A DNA stretch of 64,000 nucleotides from Bubalus kerabau (lineage: Eukaryota; Chordata; Mammalia; Artiodactyla; Bovidae). Where the stretch lies: assembly GCF_029407905.1 (NCBI RefSeq), contig NC_073628.1:19745501-19809500 (forward strand). The letters run 5' to 3'. Both the position numbers and the translations under genes were made by a program. This document shows, one piece after another, positions 46,231-57,768 of the stretch; the stretch's first letter is position 1; each line of letters begins with the position of its first letter. The notes beneath the pieces are model-generated. The model was not told the origin of the DNA and made no database searches. It saw only the letters and a list, made by a program, of their open reading frames with translations.

Positions 46231-46966
46231 AGAAAGAATGGGCTCCATCCACCCCTTCCTTGGAAATCTCCAGCAGTCTTCCTGTACCCATTCTCCTTCC
46301 TTCCTTCGCTTTCCCCCACCATGCCCGCTCCTGGTGCTCAGCACATAGATGGCACCAGGAACACAATTCTTTTATTTCCACCTCTGAAATATCTCTACCC
46401 TTGTGCACAAGCTCCATAGAATCACCCACAGCCATTGCTACTCACCATTGCTCACAGGCCGCCAACGCTTGTAAAGACATTGATTCCAGCCTTTTATTTT
46501 CCAATGATGTGGACAGTCATGAAGATGAACCTTTCTGGATCACAACACACCTCCTCCAGGAAGCCCTCTTGCACTAGTCTGAACCCACAGGGACTTTCCT
46601 TTTCTTCTGTTTTCTTTTTGGCTTATCCACATACACTGTCTCATCCCCCACTCATTCCTCTGTTCCCTTTCATAGTTCCACTGTTACTTTGAACTTGTAT
46701 GCAGTTGTCAGCAGATATGTTTTTATCCTGGTTCTTCAGAGACTTCCGCCACCATGGTTCACAATACCTAATACACGATCAAAATGCAAAATAATGCTCC
46801 TGTATTGACTTTGTGCATTGGCATTCACATTCCCTGGACTATGGGTTTTCCCAAGGGAACTTTACCTGGTCCAACTAGCCGCTGGTCAGGAAGCAGTAAC
46901 CAGCAAGATCTCAATGACTGTAAGTTCTGCGATGGAATAAATCTTCAATAACTGACTACCTTTTGC
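46231..46966. other. FLI1: Intron 1 sequence, L2-like in part
   Basis: Pyrimidine-rich L2-like text (cacctcctccaggaagccct, actgtctcatcccccactca) lies at about 46540-46700. No gene was recognised. Confidence 0.45.
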
Positions 46967-47193
46967 AAAGAGCCGACTCACTGGAAAAGATCCTGATGCT
47001 GGGAAAGACTGGGGGCAGGAGGAGAAGAGGGTGACAAGAGGATGAGATGGTTGGATGGCATCACTGACTCAATGGACATGAGTTTGAGCAGACTCTTGAG
47101 AGATGGTGAGGGACAGAGAAGCCTGTAGCGTGCCATCCATGGGGTCACAAAGAGTCAGACACGACTTAGCGACTGAAGAAGGAACAACAACAA
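46967..47193 (+). mobile_element. BovB 3'-end / ART2A fragment
   Basis: agccgactcactggaaaaga, tcctgatgctgggaaagact, gatggcatcactgactcaat, then gtcacaaagagtcagacacg and an aacaacaacaa tail. Confidence 0.92.
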
Positions 47194-48369
47194 CTCATAC
47201 AGTTGGACTTTCATATGTAAAGCCACACTACTTAGTCCCTTGGTTCAAATATTGATAAAACTGTGAAATCTTTCCCAGCAGAGAAAGCGCTTCTCCCAGA
47301 AGCTTCATCAGGTACAGCTCTGCAAGGTGTGCTGGAGTCTAGGGGCCACAGAGAAGAGATAGAATGTCCCAAATGAGGGCCACCTGTAGCCAGGTGGGTC
47401 ATGGGGCTTTCTGGAGTCTACACTCAATCAAACTGGTGTCCCTAGACTGTTATGCTCCGTGTCTGAATATCCCCATCCTGCGCTCCCTTCTCTGGGTTGG
47501 GCTTCTCTGAGAAGCATCCTGGACATCATCTCCTGTCCTGCCCTCCCCCACGCCCTGTCAAAACTTGCCAGATTTGCCATATTCACAGGACCTTGCTAAG
47601 GTTGGCTCAGACAGTCATGTCAATGAGTAAGTTGCATTTTGACACGAGCTTCCCAGGGCTCAAAGGAATCAGCTCATGGTGATCATTTCAGGCAGATGGG
47701 ATGCTGGGGCTGGATCTTTCAGAGCATCCCAGCTAAGCTACTTGGGATACCCGCTTCTAACGCCAGCTGTGGACAGGGGAAAGGTCCCCCCACCCCATGC
47801 TCCCTCTAAGATGATCAGGGAGTCTCTGACCTGAAGGCCACTTGGCAGGAGTTCAGTTTGGAAGGGTTGGAAAGGAGCACCCCCCCCCCAACCACACCCC
47901 CAATAAATACCTAGTCTGAGTCATCTGATTTGGAACTCAGGGTTTGGAAAGTCACCCGAACGCCTCATTCCCAAATCTGACCTTCTAGAGAGTCTGGAGC
48001 TGGCAAGTTTCAGATTCATTTGCGTCAACATGTTGTTTGGTTAGTGCAGCTGAGCATCTAAGCCCATTTTCTTAGAAACAGGAAATCCCAGTGTGCCAAG
48101 AGTAAACAGATCCCAGCCCCCAAAGTTCGAGTTCATTTAGGAACTCTCTGACCACAAGGGTCTGTGGGGCTCTGTGCTCAAGCCAGGCTCCTTTCCTGCC
48201 CATAACTGATCTTACCCAAAGCAATGGTCTCTCTACAGCTCAGCGGCTGGAAGAGCTGTGTGCTCAGGAGAGGCTGGGGCTGGACTAAGGGCAGGATTCC
48301 ACTGTCAAACCTAAGACACGAGTATCAAGGGTCTTACTTGGGAGGTATCTCCACCGAGACTCCCACCAT
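47194..48369. other. FLI1: Unique intron 1 sequence, no gene seen
   Basis: Includes a run of ten C at 47880-47889. No repeat family or gene recognised. Confidence 0.5.
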
Positions 48370-48755
48370 CGACTCTTCGACTCTAGTCGCTTCCCTTTAT
48401 ATTTTTTGTGTCTTCCATGAGAGCAGGGATGTTAGCTGTTTTATCCTCCATCCCATCATTAGCCCTGCAGTGTGCTGCGTGCCTGCTAAGTCCCCTCAGT
48501 TGTGTCCGACTCTTTGTGACCCCATGGATTGTAGCCCACCAGGCTCTTCTGTCCATGGGATTCTCCAGGCAAGAATACTAGAGTGGGCAGCCATGCCCTC
48601 CTCCAGGGAATCTTCCCGACCCAGGGATGGAACCTGTGTCCCTTATGTCTCCTGCATTGGCAGGCAGGTTCTTTACCACTAGCGCCACCTGGGAAGTCTA
48701 ATCCTGCAACAGGAGGCACTAAATACCTATTAATGGAATGAATGAATGATTGACA
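48370..48755 (+). mobile_element. L2 LINE 3' end interrupted by a Bov-tA
   Basis: tgtcttccatgagagcaggg before the SINE, and ggcactaaatacctattaat with gaatgaatgaatgattgac after it, matching the L2 3' end. Confidence 0.65.
48474..48698 (-). mobile_element. Bov-tA SINE nested in L2
   Basis: Reverse orientation: gtgcctgctaagtcccctca to gcgccacctgggaagtc. Confidence 0.92.
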
Positions 48756-49569
48756 AAGCAGACCATGTGAGTTCAGGCTTTGATGAAGGGTTTGACTGAC
48801 TCAACTCTGCAAGGTATCATGCCGGGATAAACGGCACAGCTGCTGGTCCTCCCAGAAAATTCTCCCTCACAGACTTGCCAGCACTCAGTTGGGAAGGACA
48901 GATTCTCTCAAAGCTACCAGGACGTTCCAGCTTCTCAAGGCTGGCCAAGTGAGCTCTGGTTCATGGGGGCTGGAGGAGAAGAAGGTCATCAGCTGGGTGG
49001 AGGGGGACAGGCAGGGGGTGGCCAGAGGGGCTCCCGATGCAGAGAGGTTTGGCTCCCTTGCCAGACAAAGAGCCCTCAGAAGTCTACCTCCCCCACCTCC
49101 AGCACACACGGGGTGGGCAGGGAGGCTTGGCCTCTTTCTGACAAGCAGACCGGCTGACCCTGCTGCTGGGAGGGCAGAGGTGTGGCAGACAGCCGCCGCC
49201 CCAGACGCCAAGTCGCTGAGCAGCCACGGCTGGGCCTGACGACGGAAGAGGCAGCGCTTCTGTTATTAGTGGCTGCTTTCCACGTCTGTGCAAGTCAAAC
49301 AGCCTATGCAAAAACGAAGCCTTGTGGTAGCAGCAGACTCAGAGATGTAGCTGTCCTGGTGCTATCAGACTGGGCCCTGGACTGGCCTGCAAGTCCTCAA
49401 TCCCATCTCCCTCTGGGTGACCCAAAGGGGTGAACCCAGGCCCCTGTGCCTCCCGATTTCGGACAGAAGGGGGATCCTGTAGCTGCTTCAACATCCCTTT
49501 TTCAGCACTTCATGTGAGATCATTTCTAAAGCCCATAAAGGATATTTTATTAAAATAGAAAAGAAAGAA
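48756..49569. other. FLI1: Unique, GC-rich intron 1 sequence, no gene seen
   Basis: Overlapping open frames on both strands at 48885-49311 are Ala/Pro/Gly/Ser-rich and have no recognisable domain. Confidence 0.5.
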
Positions 49570-49582
49570 TTCTAGCCCTGTT

Positions 49583-49790
49583 GGGCTTCCCTAGTGGCTC
49601 AGACGATAAAGAATCTGCCTGCAATGCCAGAGACCTAGATTCGATCCCTGAGTCAGGAAGATACCCTGGAGGAGGAAATGGTTACCAACTCCAATATTCT
49701 TGCCTGGAGAATCCCATGGACAGAGGGAGGCTGACAAGGTACAGTCCACAGGGTCACAAAGAGTTGGACATGACTGAGCCACTAACACTT
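49583..49790 (+). mobile_element. Bov-tA SINE with target-site duplication
   Basis: Head gggcttccctagtggctcag, flanked by the exact 13 bp repeat ttctagccctgtt at 49570-49582 and 49791-49803. Confidence 0.94.
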
Positions 49791-49959
49791 TTCTAGCCCT
49801 GTTATAAAACACCATCCCAGCTCCAGAAGTTGAAGAGTAGCAAGATGACACATACTGTCCAAAAACGCGGCACTTAACATTCATGGAGGGTTTATCTGTC
49901 AGTCCCTAAGACACAGTGACCTACCACAATGCCTGATGATACAGGGAAACAGCCATAAT

Positions 49960-50215
49960 TAAATACAAAGAGAATAAAAGGAGATTGCAAAACAATACGA
50001 TTCTGGTTATACAAAAACCAGACGTGGATGTCTGTATATCTGCATTAAAAAGATTGGAAGGAAATGCACCCGAATATTAATAGGTTGTTTTCTGGGTTGC
50101 TAGACTACAGGCGCTTTGGCATTTCCCCAGGTTTTTCCATATTTTTTAAATTTTATACAAAGATAATGTAGTACTTTGGAAATTGCTATTAAAAAAATAC
50201 TTAAAAATAAGCAAT
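49960..50215 (+). mobile_element. Possible old L1 3'-end remnant
   Basis: aaaaagattggaaggaaatg, aatattaataggttgttttc, ttccatattttttaaatttt resemble the 3' ends of old mammalian L1M elements. Confidence 0.35.
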
Positions 50216-50896
50216 AGATTTAATGAGTAAAAGAAAAATGTAAGCCAAAAAACAGAGAAGCAAAGAAGTCACAGTCTGTGTATGCAGTGTAGGGAATGTG
50301 CCCAGGGAATGGATTAACAGTATAGGGTGGGTTAATGCACCTCTCATTCTGGTCCCTGCCTCTTTGTGTCTCTCCTCTCATTTCACACCCCCACCCACCT
50401 CTGCTCCTTCCAGTCAATGCCTGGGCAGGCCTCTGCTCACACCTTGCTTTCCTACTGCACCCGCCAGCCTGGCATTCCTGCTAGCTTATTGCAGGAGAGT
50501 GAGAGACCCTAGAAGCAAAAGAGGATGTGAGGAACATAACTCAGCTCCCAAAGTGCAAGGTAAGTCTCGCTTCTTGTTCTACACCACCCGAGATTTCTCC
50601 AGCCTCACAGAGTCTCATCCTTTCTGCATGCAGAACCCTCGGTGCCTGTGTGTGAGGTGCCACTGGACAGTCAATCAGGGAGATTTCACTGACCTCTACA
50701 TGCAGCTTCTGTCAGAAACTGGCTGCCCTAGATCCCCAGGGGAACATATTCAAGGTAAACATTAATAATACATAAACATACATGCACACACACCTCTATT
50801 TGGTATGTGTAGGTGCAGAGATAAGTATGCACCATACAGACATATATGCACACATCACACACAAGTACATGAGCAAAGAAGGGAGAGTTTGAGAGC

Positions 50897-50916
50897 GCGC
50901 ACACACACACACACAG
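50897..50916. repeat. GC/AC dinucleotide microsatellite
   Basis: gcgc followed by eight or more AC units, in the middle of an alternating purine-pyrimidine tract. Confidence 0.85.
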
Positions 50917-51001
50917 AATTCTGTCCTCACAACATTATGAAATGGTATATTTTCTTCATCCAACTGATGAAGAAACTAAGCATCCAAGAGGTTAAGTCAC
51001 G

Positions 51002-51292
51002 GCCGGAAGTGGCAGGGCTACAATTTGAACACCGATCTCCCCAACCTGGACCCTTCAGCAGAGGGCCCTTCCCCCTCCTCTATGGAAGTCCTGGCAGGCT
51101 CTTGTGGTGTTAGTGAGCCCAAAAGCTCCATAATTACCGGGTTGGACTTGGCCTCCAGAATAACCATGACAAAATTTGTGGAAATGTTCACAACAGCTCT
51201 TCACTTCCAGGTTCTGAGATCAGAAACGGAAGTTTCAAAATACCGAAAGTTCGTTTATGTTGAACATACTGCTTGGGCGAAAAGCAGGAAGT
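51002..51292. promoter_or_regulatory. Cluster of four ETS-type motifs
   Basis: GCCGGAAGTGG at 51002-51012, CACTTCC at 51202-51208, ACGGAAGT at 51226-51233 and AGGAAGT at 51286-51292. All carry the GGAA core with the favoured following GT or its complement. Function is inference. Confidence 0.4.
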
Positions 51293-53549
51293 CCAAGAAA
51301 GCCTGATCTCATGAGATTTTTCAGCCCAATTTGGATCCACATCTGCACTTCTGGATTTTCCACTGAGTCCAACCTCAGCTGCTCTGCAGCTTCTCCCATT
51401 TCACTGACTCTTCACCTACGGGGATACAGATAAATAACACAGTCTGTGGCCACTAACGAAGATTTATCCAGCAATTGGCCAGTGGCGAGGTGGTCAGCTG
51501 GGCCGGGCAGCAGACAACAATTGAAATTTGAAAAATCTGCACAATTCTTTCTGTAAAGGTTTCTTAAAAACCAAACCAAAACAAACAAAAGCTCTAAACA
51601 ATAAGTCATCCAAATAATGGCCTCTGTGCTTGTTTCCAGGTGCAGGAAACAAGTGGAAAGGAATCTTGCCACCTACTCCTTCCCGCAGACCTGGCCTCCC
51701 CATGGGTCAGACCCTGGCCGGGCTGGGAGAGGATGGGAAGGAAGCGGACCAACAGCGGGCCTGGGTCGCCAGCTTTGGGGGAGCCTCAAAAGATGGGGGG
51801 AGAATCATTACTGTATCCCATTTAGTTGATGGTGGGAACTGGGATTAGAATCCGGTGGATGGCTTCTGGCTGCCTCTCTTTCTAGCTGTGTTAGCTGCCC
51901 TGGCCACCTCTCTGCATTCAGATGAGTTCACAGCATCACAGAGTTTCTAAGTGACTGGGTATAAAGTGAACGTTAGCTGTTACAGTGTTTACAGAAGGGT
52001 GGTTACTACAGCTGATGCTATTTTTAATTGGAGTCCCCTTCCATTCCTGAGTTCCCTGGGCAAGTCAGTATCTATGAGGCTTCCCTGCCAGAGGATTTAG
52101 AGGGTCCCAGGGACACCCCACTCCCACCATCCCCGCACCACCTTAGATGCCCCCACATCAACATCTGGAAGATTTCTGCAAAGCAAGAATCTGCAGCACC
52201 CTGTGGTCTGGCTCCTCTACTCAAAGACTGGAGCACGCTCTTTTGCAGGGCAGCTTTGAATCAGCCACACCCAACTGAAACAGTCCAGGAGAAGGGCAGA
52301 CCGCACCTTGCAGACCCCTCCTTCACCCTCTTTTCACTCTGAGGAGCTCAGGCACGTGGGTTCCTGCCTCGCCTTGTGAATCTGTGCACACTGTGCAAAG
52401 GAGGTGTAGCCGCTGTGTGGCCTTGAGTGAATCACTGAACACCTCTGGGCCTCAGTCTCCCCCTCATAAAAGCTAAAGACAACATCTGACTCGTGGGTGG
52501 GTGTGGGCCCAATAGGGACGTTTCTATAAAGCGCCAGGGCATATGTAGGCGCAGGCACTTCCGGCCTGCCCTGTGGTCCAAACCTGCCCTTTGAGGGGTA
52601 AACCCTGGGGTCCTAAATGTCTTAGAAGCAGGCCCTCTGAGCTCCAGAAGAATGGCCAGAGTCTAGAAGCACAAATCCTCAAATCTGCAGTGCAATTTTC
52701 AGGGGAGGGCAGCGGAATTTCTTACACTTAACAGTCATTAAATAAATGCCACCTTAGAGCAGAACCTTAAATGAGATGGCTCTTCCATTCGAGACGGCCT
52801 TCTGGGCATTGCTTCATCCTGACACAGGTCCTGCTCTGTTTCCTTGGCCACCCTGCAGGTGCACATGCTTTGCTGGGTACCCTGGCTGGGGTGCACTTGG
52901 AGCAAGCCCCCCCCCCCCTCATTGCTGGAAGCTGCAGCAGGAGGACACGGGGCCTTTCATGTGGCAGGGGCGGGCGTTTGTGCCCCGGAAGCCAAGCTGG
53001 TGGGCAGAGGCCACGGCCGCCGCCGCTTCCTCCCCACCTTGGAAAATTACACAGAGTGCCGCTCTGCCCACTGGCTGCCAGGAGATGCCCTGCTGGGTTC
53101 TGAAACGATCCCACCTCCTTAGATTGAAAAACAATAATGTGCCCGCAGTGGCCAGCTTGCCCTTTCCTCCCCCTCTTCCTCCCTGCCCTGGAAAAAGTAC
53201 AGGATCTGTAAACAAGTCATTAGATTCGAGATCCTGCCCAATTTAGACCTTTGTCTCAGTTTTCTCCAGAGTAAACTCGTGGTCACACCCACCCAAACCA
53301 AGCAAAGCCCAAAAGGAATGCAGAGTCCTGCGGCCAGGCTAACCACAGCTGACCCCACCATGCTCAGGGCTCGGCGCGCTCCCGGGGCTGGGAGGGGACC
53401 GAGGGAAGGCCCAGCGCTGGCCTCCATCAGGGCCAACGGCTAAAAGCTCTGTCTCTGGGTTCAATTCCCCAAAGCAGTTTTCATTTTGCAAATGCCTCCC
53501 CAAACTATCAGAAAACCAAAAGTCCACCTCCTTTGAAGTCTGGCAAGAA

Positions 53550-53572
53550 CCCCCCACCCCCACCCCCACCCC
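53550..53572 (-). other. G-quadruplex candidate on the FLI1 sense strand
   Basis: The plus strand reads ccccccacccccacccccac then ccc. The sense strand therefore has four G runs of four to six with single-T loops, a very strong quadruplex pattern. Confidence 0.75.
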
Positions 53573-53879
53573 AGATCAGCTTCTCTTTATTCCTGTACTT
53601 CCCGTACAGGCAGGCTTCTAGAAAACAGAGGTTGGAGAAAATGAAAGTCAATGCCAAATACTAACCAGACAGAAGAATAACTGCTTTCCCCCACAGCCCC
53701 GCACCCCCAGCTCTGGCATTACGGGCTGGGGGACTGGGCCCCTCTCCTGCCGCCGTAGATCTGTTTATTCTGCACTCCATAAAGGGAAACCAGGCCCTTC
53801 GCTGACATTTTGGCTTGGAGGGGGTGGGGAGAGAAGGAGGTCCAGAATTTAAACTCAAAACCAGATCAGCTTCGCTAAA

Positions 53880-54500
53880 TCTCCTAGTGCTTTTTTCTGT
53901 GATTCCTCAATGGGCCACATTGTACGATTCGGGCTTTTAACTCTCCCAGCCTGCATGCCCCCATCACTAACAGTCTGGCTCTGAGCTGCGACGAATGCCA
54001 TAAACTGCAATGACCCCTTTTTGACTTCCAACCCCGCCGGTGCTCCCCAGATGAAATTAGGGAGCAGCAGGCACGCGAGGGGCTGGGCTGCTCCCCATTC
54101 CCACCGCACTCCTGGCTTTTCTCTGCCTCTTCTATCCCCACGGCAGAGAAATCTGTGTCTATGCCCCAAGCCTGGCTCTCCTGAGTGGACTGGGGCTTCC
54201 TTTAAACAATGAAACAGGGAATTTCCTTTGTCCTGGAAATGTTCCGCTTGTCATCCATGTTATCCTTATCAGCAGACCACAGTGCACCGAGCAGAGGCCC
54301 CTCCATGCTTGGGACCCAGGGGGTATCATTGCAAAATGTTTTCTTCGCTTTTTCCTCTGCCTCGAATTCAAAGCCTGACCTTTATGGGCGGAATTCAATC
54401 AGGTCATCGCTCAGATTCCCCAGTGGGGAAATAAAAGTAGCACAGGCAAATCCTATTGTTTCCATTTCAAGAAGGTTAGAAATGCCTTCTCCTCCGTAGC
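53880..54500. promoter_or_regulatory. Candidate haematopoietic/endothelial enhancer (ETS, GATA, RUNX motifs)
   Basis: Repeat-free block. It includes CTTATCAG (GATA, 54265-54272) followed three bases later by ACCACA (RUNX, 54276-54281). A second GATA core (ttatc) lies just to the left. Several GGAA cores lie at 54196-54201, 54222-54227, 54235-54239 and 54242-54246. Activity is inferred from motif content alone. Confidence 0.4.
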
Positions 54501-54716
54501 ATCCAACGAAACGGGATGGGGTGGGGGATAGAGGAGGTAATAAAAAGACCCTCAGAAACAGTTTAAGATCGTGGGAACAAAGTGTAGACTAGAATCCCCC
54601 ACTCTCTATTTATACAGTCTGTTCTTCAGCACTGCTTTTGCTAGTTTTCAGGCAGTTCGTTTGTACTTGAACAAGTTCGGAAAATATTTTTCCCCTTTAA
54701 ACAAGAGAAGAGCGTA

Positions 54717-55128
54717 CAGGCGTACCTTGCTTATTGGGCTTCGTAGATGTCGCGTTTTTGACACATTGAAGGTCTGTGGCCACCCTATGTCAAGCACGTC
54801 TCTTCGTGCCATTTTTCCAATAGCGTTTTGTGTCTCTGTGTCACGGTGGCAATTTTCACAATATTTCAAACTGTTTCATCATTATCATATTTGTCACTGG
54901 GATCTGTGATCAGTGATCTTTGATGTTGCTTCTACAACTTGCTGAAGGCTCAGATCCTGGTTAGCATTTTTTAGCAATAAAATATTTTTTAATGAAGGGT
55001 TTCAGACGCAATACAGTTGCACACTTAATAGACTAAAGTATAAACGCAACTTTTCCTAAGAAAAATTGAAAAATCTTGTGACGTGCTTTACGCTGATGCT
55101 GGCTTTACGCACCTCAGAGGTCTGCTCG
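54717..55128 (+). mobile_element. Tigger1 (pogo-type) DNA transposon, internally deleted
   Basis: The left part (caggcgtaccttgcttattg, gcgtttttgacacattgaag, tctgtgatcagtgatctttg) joins at about 54925-54935 to the right part (gctgaaggctcagatcctgg, ttagcattttttagcaataa, gcacacttaatagactaaag). The transposase-coding interior is gone. Confidence 0.88.
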
Positions 55129-55529
55129 AATAGTTAGGAAGAGGGGTGGAGGCGTGTGGGAACGCCAGAGGCCAAAGGAATTGCAAAAATCAACTGCTAA
55201 TGTTAACACTCTTGTATTCTGGGACAGAAATAATTAATTGTATATGTTTAGTCACTTAGCAACCCTGAGCCCTTATTCTGAAAAGTTCAGAATATTTCAC
55301 ATATGTAGGGAGTAAAGTCTCTGAAATCAGACAGACCCTATGAGTTGCATACACTTTGACAAGAAATTTGGGTTTTCTGCACTTGGTTCCTCTTAGGTAA
55401 AGTCTAATGACAGATGTAACCCATGGGCTGTGGTAGAAATGAAGTGCTAACGTGCATTGAAGGGCTCAGGACAGTGCCTGGCTCATCTATAACTACTCAA
55501 TTAATATTATTATTATTGTCATCATCATC
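55129..55529. other. FLI1: Intron 1 sequence with a MIR-like 3' end
   Basis: aggacagtgcctggctcatc with aattaatattattattattg at about 55455-55525. No gene was recognised. Confidence 0.5.
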
Positions 55530-55657
55530 TTTTTTTAGTTGCAGCATGCGAACTGTCAGTTGCGAATGCAGGATCTAGTTCCCTGACCAGGAATCGAACC
55601 TGGGTCCCCTGCACTGGGAGTGCTGAGTCTTGGCCACTGGACCACCAGGGAAGATCC
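55530..55657 (-). mobile_element. tRNA-derived SINE (CHR-2 type)
   Basis: Reverse orientation: poly-T, ccctgaccaggaatcgaacc, head complement ggaccaccagggaagatccc. Confidence 0.85.
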
Positions 55658-56499
55658 CACCATCATTTCTGACATTACTGAAACCTCCTGCAAAGTTGTT
55701 TTAAAGTAAATAAATAGGTAGAGGACACAGCCACTCCAGAAAAGACCTTAAAAGCCAATCCCAGTCTTAACCTCTGTAAAGTTTTAGACCAGATGGCTTT
55801 CTCTGAAATTCTAGCAAACACTCGATATAGATAGCATGCGTCTTCAGCAGGGGTTTTTATTTTCTTCTTTTTGTTTTTGATCTTACAAAATGCACTTACA
55901 CCCATTTTTATTACAACATCACTTCGAGGTAAAATTATCATTGGCAGAATCTCTTTGCTCTGAAGTTGAGGAAACCAAAGCATGAGGAGGTCCAGGACCT
56001 GCTGAAGGGCTGAGGGCAGCTCACACCAAGACCAGTGAGCATGACTTCCAGAGCCCTGTGTGCCCAACAGCAGCCTTACTCTGCCAGTGAGGAGGTCTGC
56101 CAGGCTGAGAACAAGTCCAACCCATATGCTGTAGAAATCATCAAAGATGGAAAGAAGCCTTAGAGAATCTTCCTGCCCTTGACATTTCTGGATGCACTGC
56201 ATATTCAAAACATATCAATCCTCCACTTACATACACTTTTTAAATAAAGTCTATAAACCAATACAAAGGAACTCTTATGTGCTCAGTCAACTACTACTCT
56301 GATCATGTCTTTGAAACCTTGAAAGTCATTGTCCTCTTGGGATATTCTTTATTCACTTACTTGCCTTTATTGAAGAAAATGGCTTACAGACCCACAGACA
56401 GTGCCTAGAGGCACTAAATGTAGCAGAGCAGCAGGAAGGCAGCATTTCATTCATTCATTCCGCGAACACTTCTTGAAGGCCTGTTCTCCTTCATGCCTA
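55658..56499. other. FLI1: Unique intron 1 sequence, no gene seen
   Basis: The 177-codon open frame on the minus strand (55675-56208) has no recognisable domain. No other feature was seen. Confidence 0.5.
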
Positions 56500-56771
56500 C
56501 TTGTGCTTATCTTTCAGGGTTCAGCCTAAATGTCACTTCCTTGGGGAAACCTTTGACCTCTGAGACTGGTTAGGTCCCCATAGTACACTCTCCTGAAGCA
56601 TCTTCTACTTCCTTTTTCACAGAACTCTTTGCCCTTATAACAACACACTCAGTATCTCTTTTCCCATCTTGACTGCAATTTCTGTACCAAAACTGCCTTG
56701 CCTGTCTTTTTTCTAACCACTGTATCCCAGGACCTGGCACACAGAAAGTGCTCAATAAATACACAAATATC
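56500..56771 (+). mobile_element. L2 LINE 3'-end remnant
   Basis: cagcctaaatgtcacttcct, ttggggaaacctttgacctc, and the end caggacctggcacacagaaa with gtgctcaataaat. Confidence 0.78.
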
Positions 56772-56985
56772 ACTACCATATTTAAAATGGATAACCAACA
56801 AAGACCTACTGTACAGCACAAGGAACTCTGTGCAATGTTATGTGGCAGCCTGGATGGGAGGGGAGTTGGGCTGAGAATGGATACATATGACTGAGTTCTC
56901 TGTTGTCCACCTGATACTATCATTACATTGTTAATTGGCTATACTCCAATATAAAATAAAAAGTTATAAAAAAATAAATAAATAT
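56772..56985 (+). mobile_element. L1 3'-UTR fragment inserted at an L2 end
   Basis: aatggataaccaacaaagac, ctactgtacagcacaaggaa, ttggctatactccaatataa, followed by an A-rich tail. Same 3' UTR type as 10045-10815 and 30464-30805. Confidence 0.87.
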
Positions 56986-57584
56986 GCAATTATGTGCAGG
57001 GAGCTGGGGTCTCAAAGACAAACTGGTGGGGTGTCTGCCCTCAAGAAGCTGACAGTAAACACTGAAAACCCACAATTCAGTGCTTGCCATGATGTACCAG
57101 GAGTCACTGAACTATCACCATCACAGAAGTATATTCTGCACACACATCCTTACTTTATTCCAGATGCAATCTGAAAAGAACAAGGATGGAAGATTTCAAA
57201 CTGCAGAGATTTTTCTGAAAATGCATGAGCCATAGAAATACCAGACTCTTGATGGATTCTATACATAATCAGCATGAGATGATCCAAGACTTGAATTGGG
57301 CACTCACAGGTGCCCAGGAGTTGATTTGTACTTTCTCCTTTCTACAGGGCAAGTGTAAGACAGAAGCAGAACCACAGTGGTTCATCACCCCTAAAACCAT
57401 CGTGTAGTTAGTTAGCCTGCAGGGAGCTCTGCTCTATTTTCTCTGTAACATCTGTCCATCTTGATTTTAAACAATTCAGCTCAGAAATGCACGTCACTGA
57501 TTCAGGGGTAGACAGGATGAACCTTCTCAGTGATTCCAGTTGAAGACTTCCAAAGCAAAAGCTACCACAGCTCTGCTCATGAAG
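56986..57584. other. FLI1: Unique intron 1 sequence, no gene seen
   Basis: No recognised repeat or gene. Confidence 0.5.
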
Positions 57585-57594
57585 AGGCCTTAGG

Positions 57595-57757
57595 GGGACT
57601 TCCCTGGCAGTCCAGTGGTTAAGAATTCTCCTTCCAATGCAGGAGGTGTGGGTTCGATCCCTGGTGCAGGGCACTAAAGATCCCACAAGTTTCGAGGCAA
57701 CTAAGCCTGCCAGACACAACGAGAGAGCCCACACAGCCAAAAAAAAAAAATAATAAT
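57595..57757 (+). mobile_element. tRNA-derived SINE (CHR-2 type) with target-site duplication
   Basis: Head ggggacttccctggcagtcc, ggttcgatccctggtgcagg, aagatcccacaagtttcgag, poly-A. Flanked by aggccttagg at 57585-57594 and 57759-57768. Confidence 0.92.
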
Positions 57758-57768
57758 CAGGCCTTAGG

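Larger units (their letters stand above)
50216..54716. other. FLI1: 4.5 kb intron 1 stretch poor in young repeats, candidate regulatory region
   Basis: No Bov-type SINE occurs here, unlike the rest of the window. It has MIR-like remnants near 50960-51030 and 52400-52500, several ETS motifs, a GATA/RUNX pair and CpG-containing segments at 52960-53030. No exon was recognised. Confidence 0.5.

Noticed and set aside
55675..56208. 177-codon frame on the minus strand
   Set aside because: No recognisable family or splice signals. It contains a Lys-rich low-complexity stretch, so it is most likely chance.
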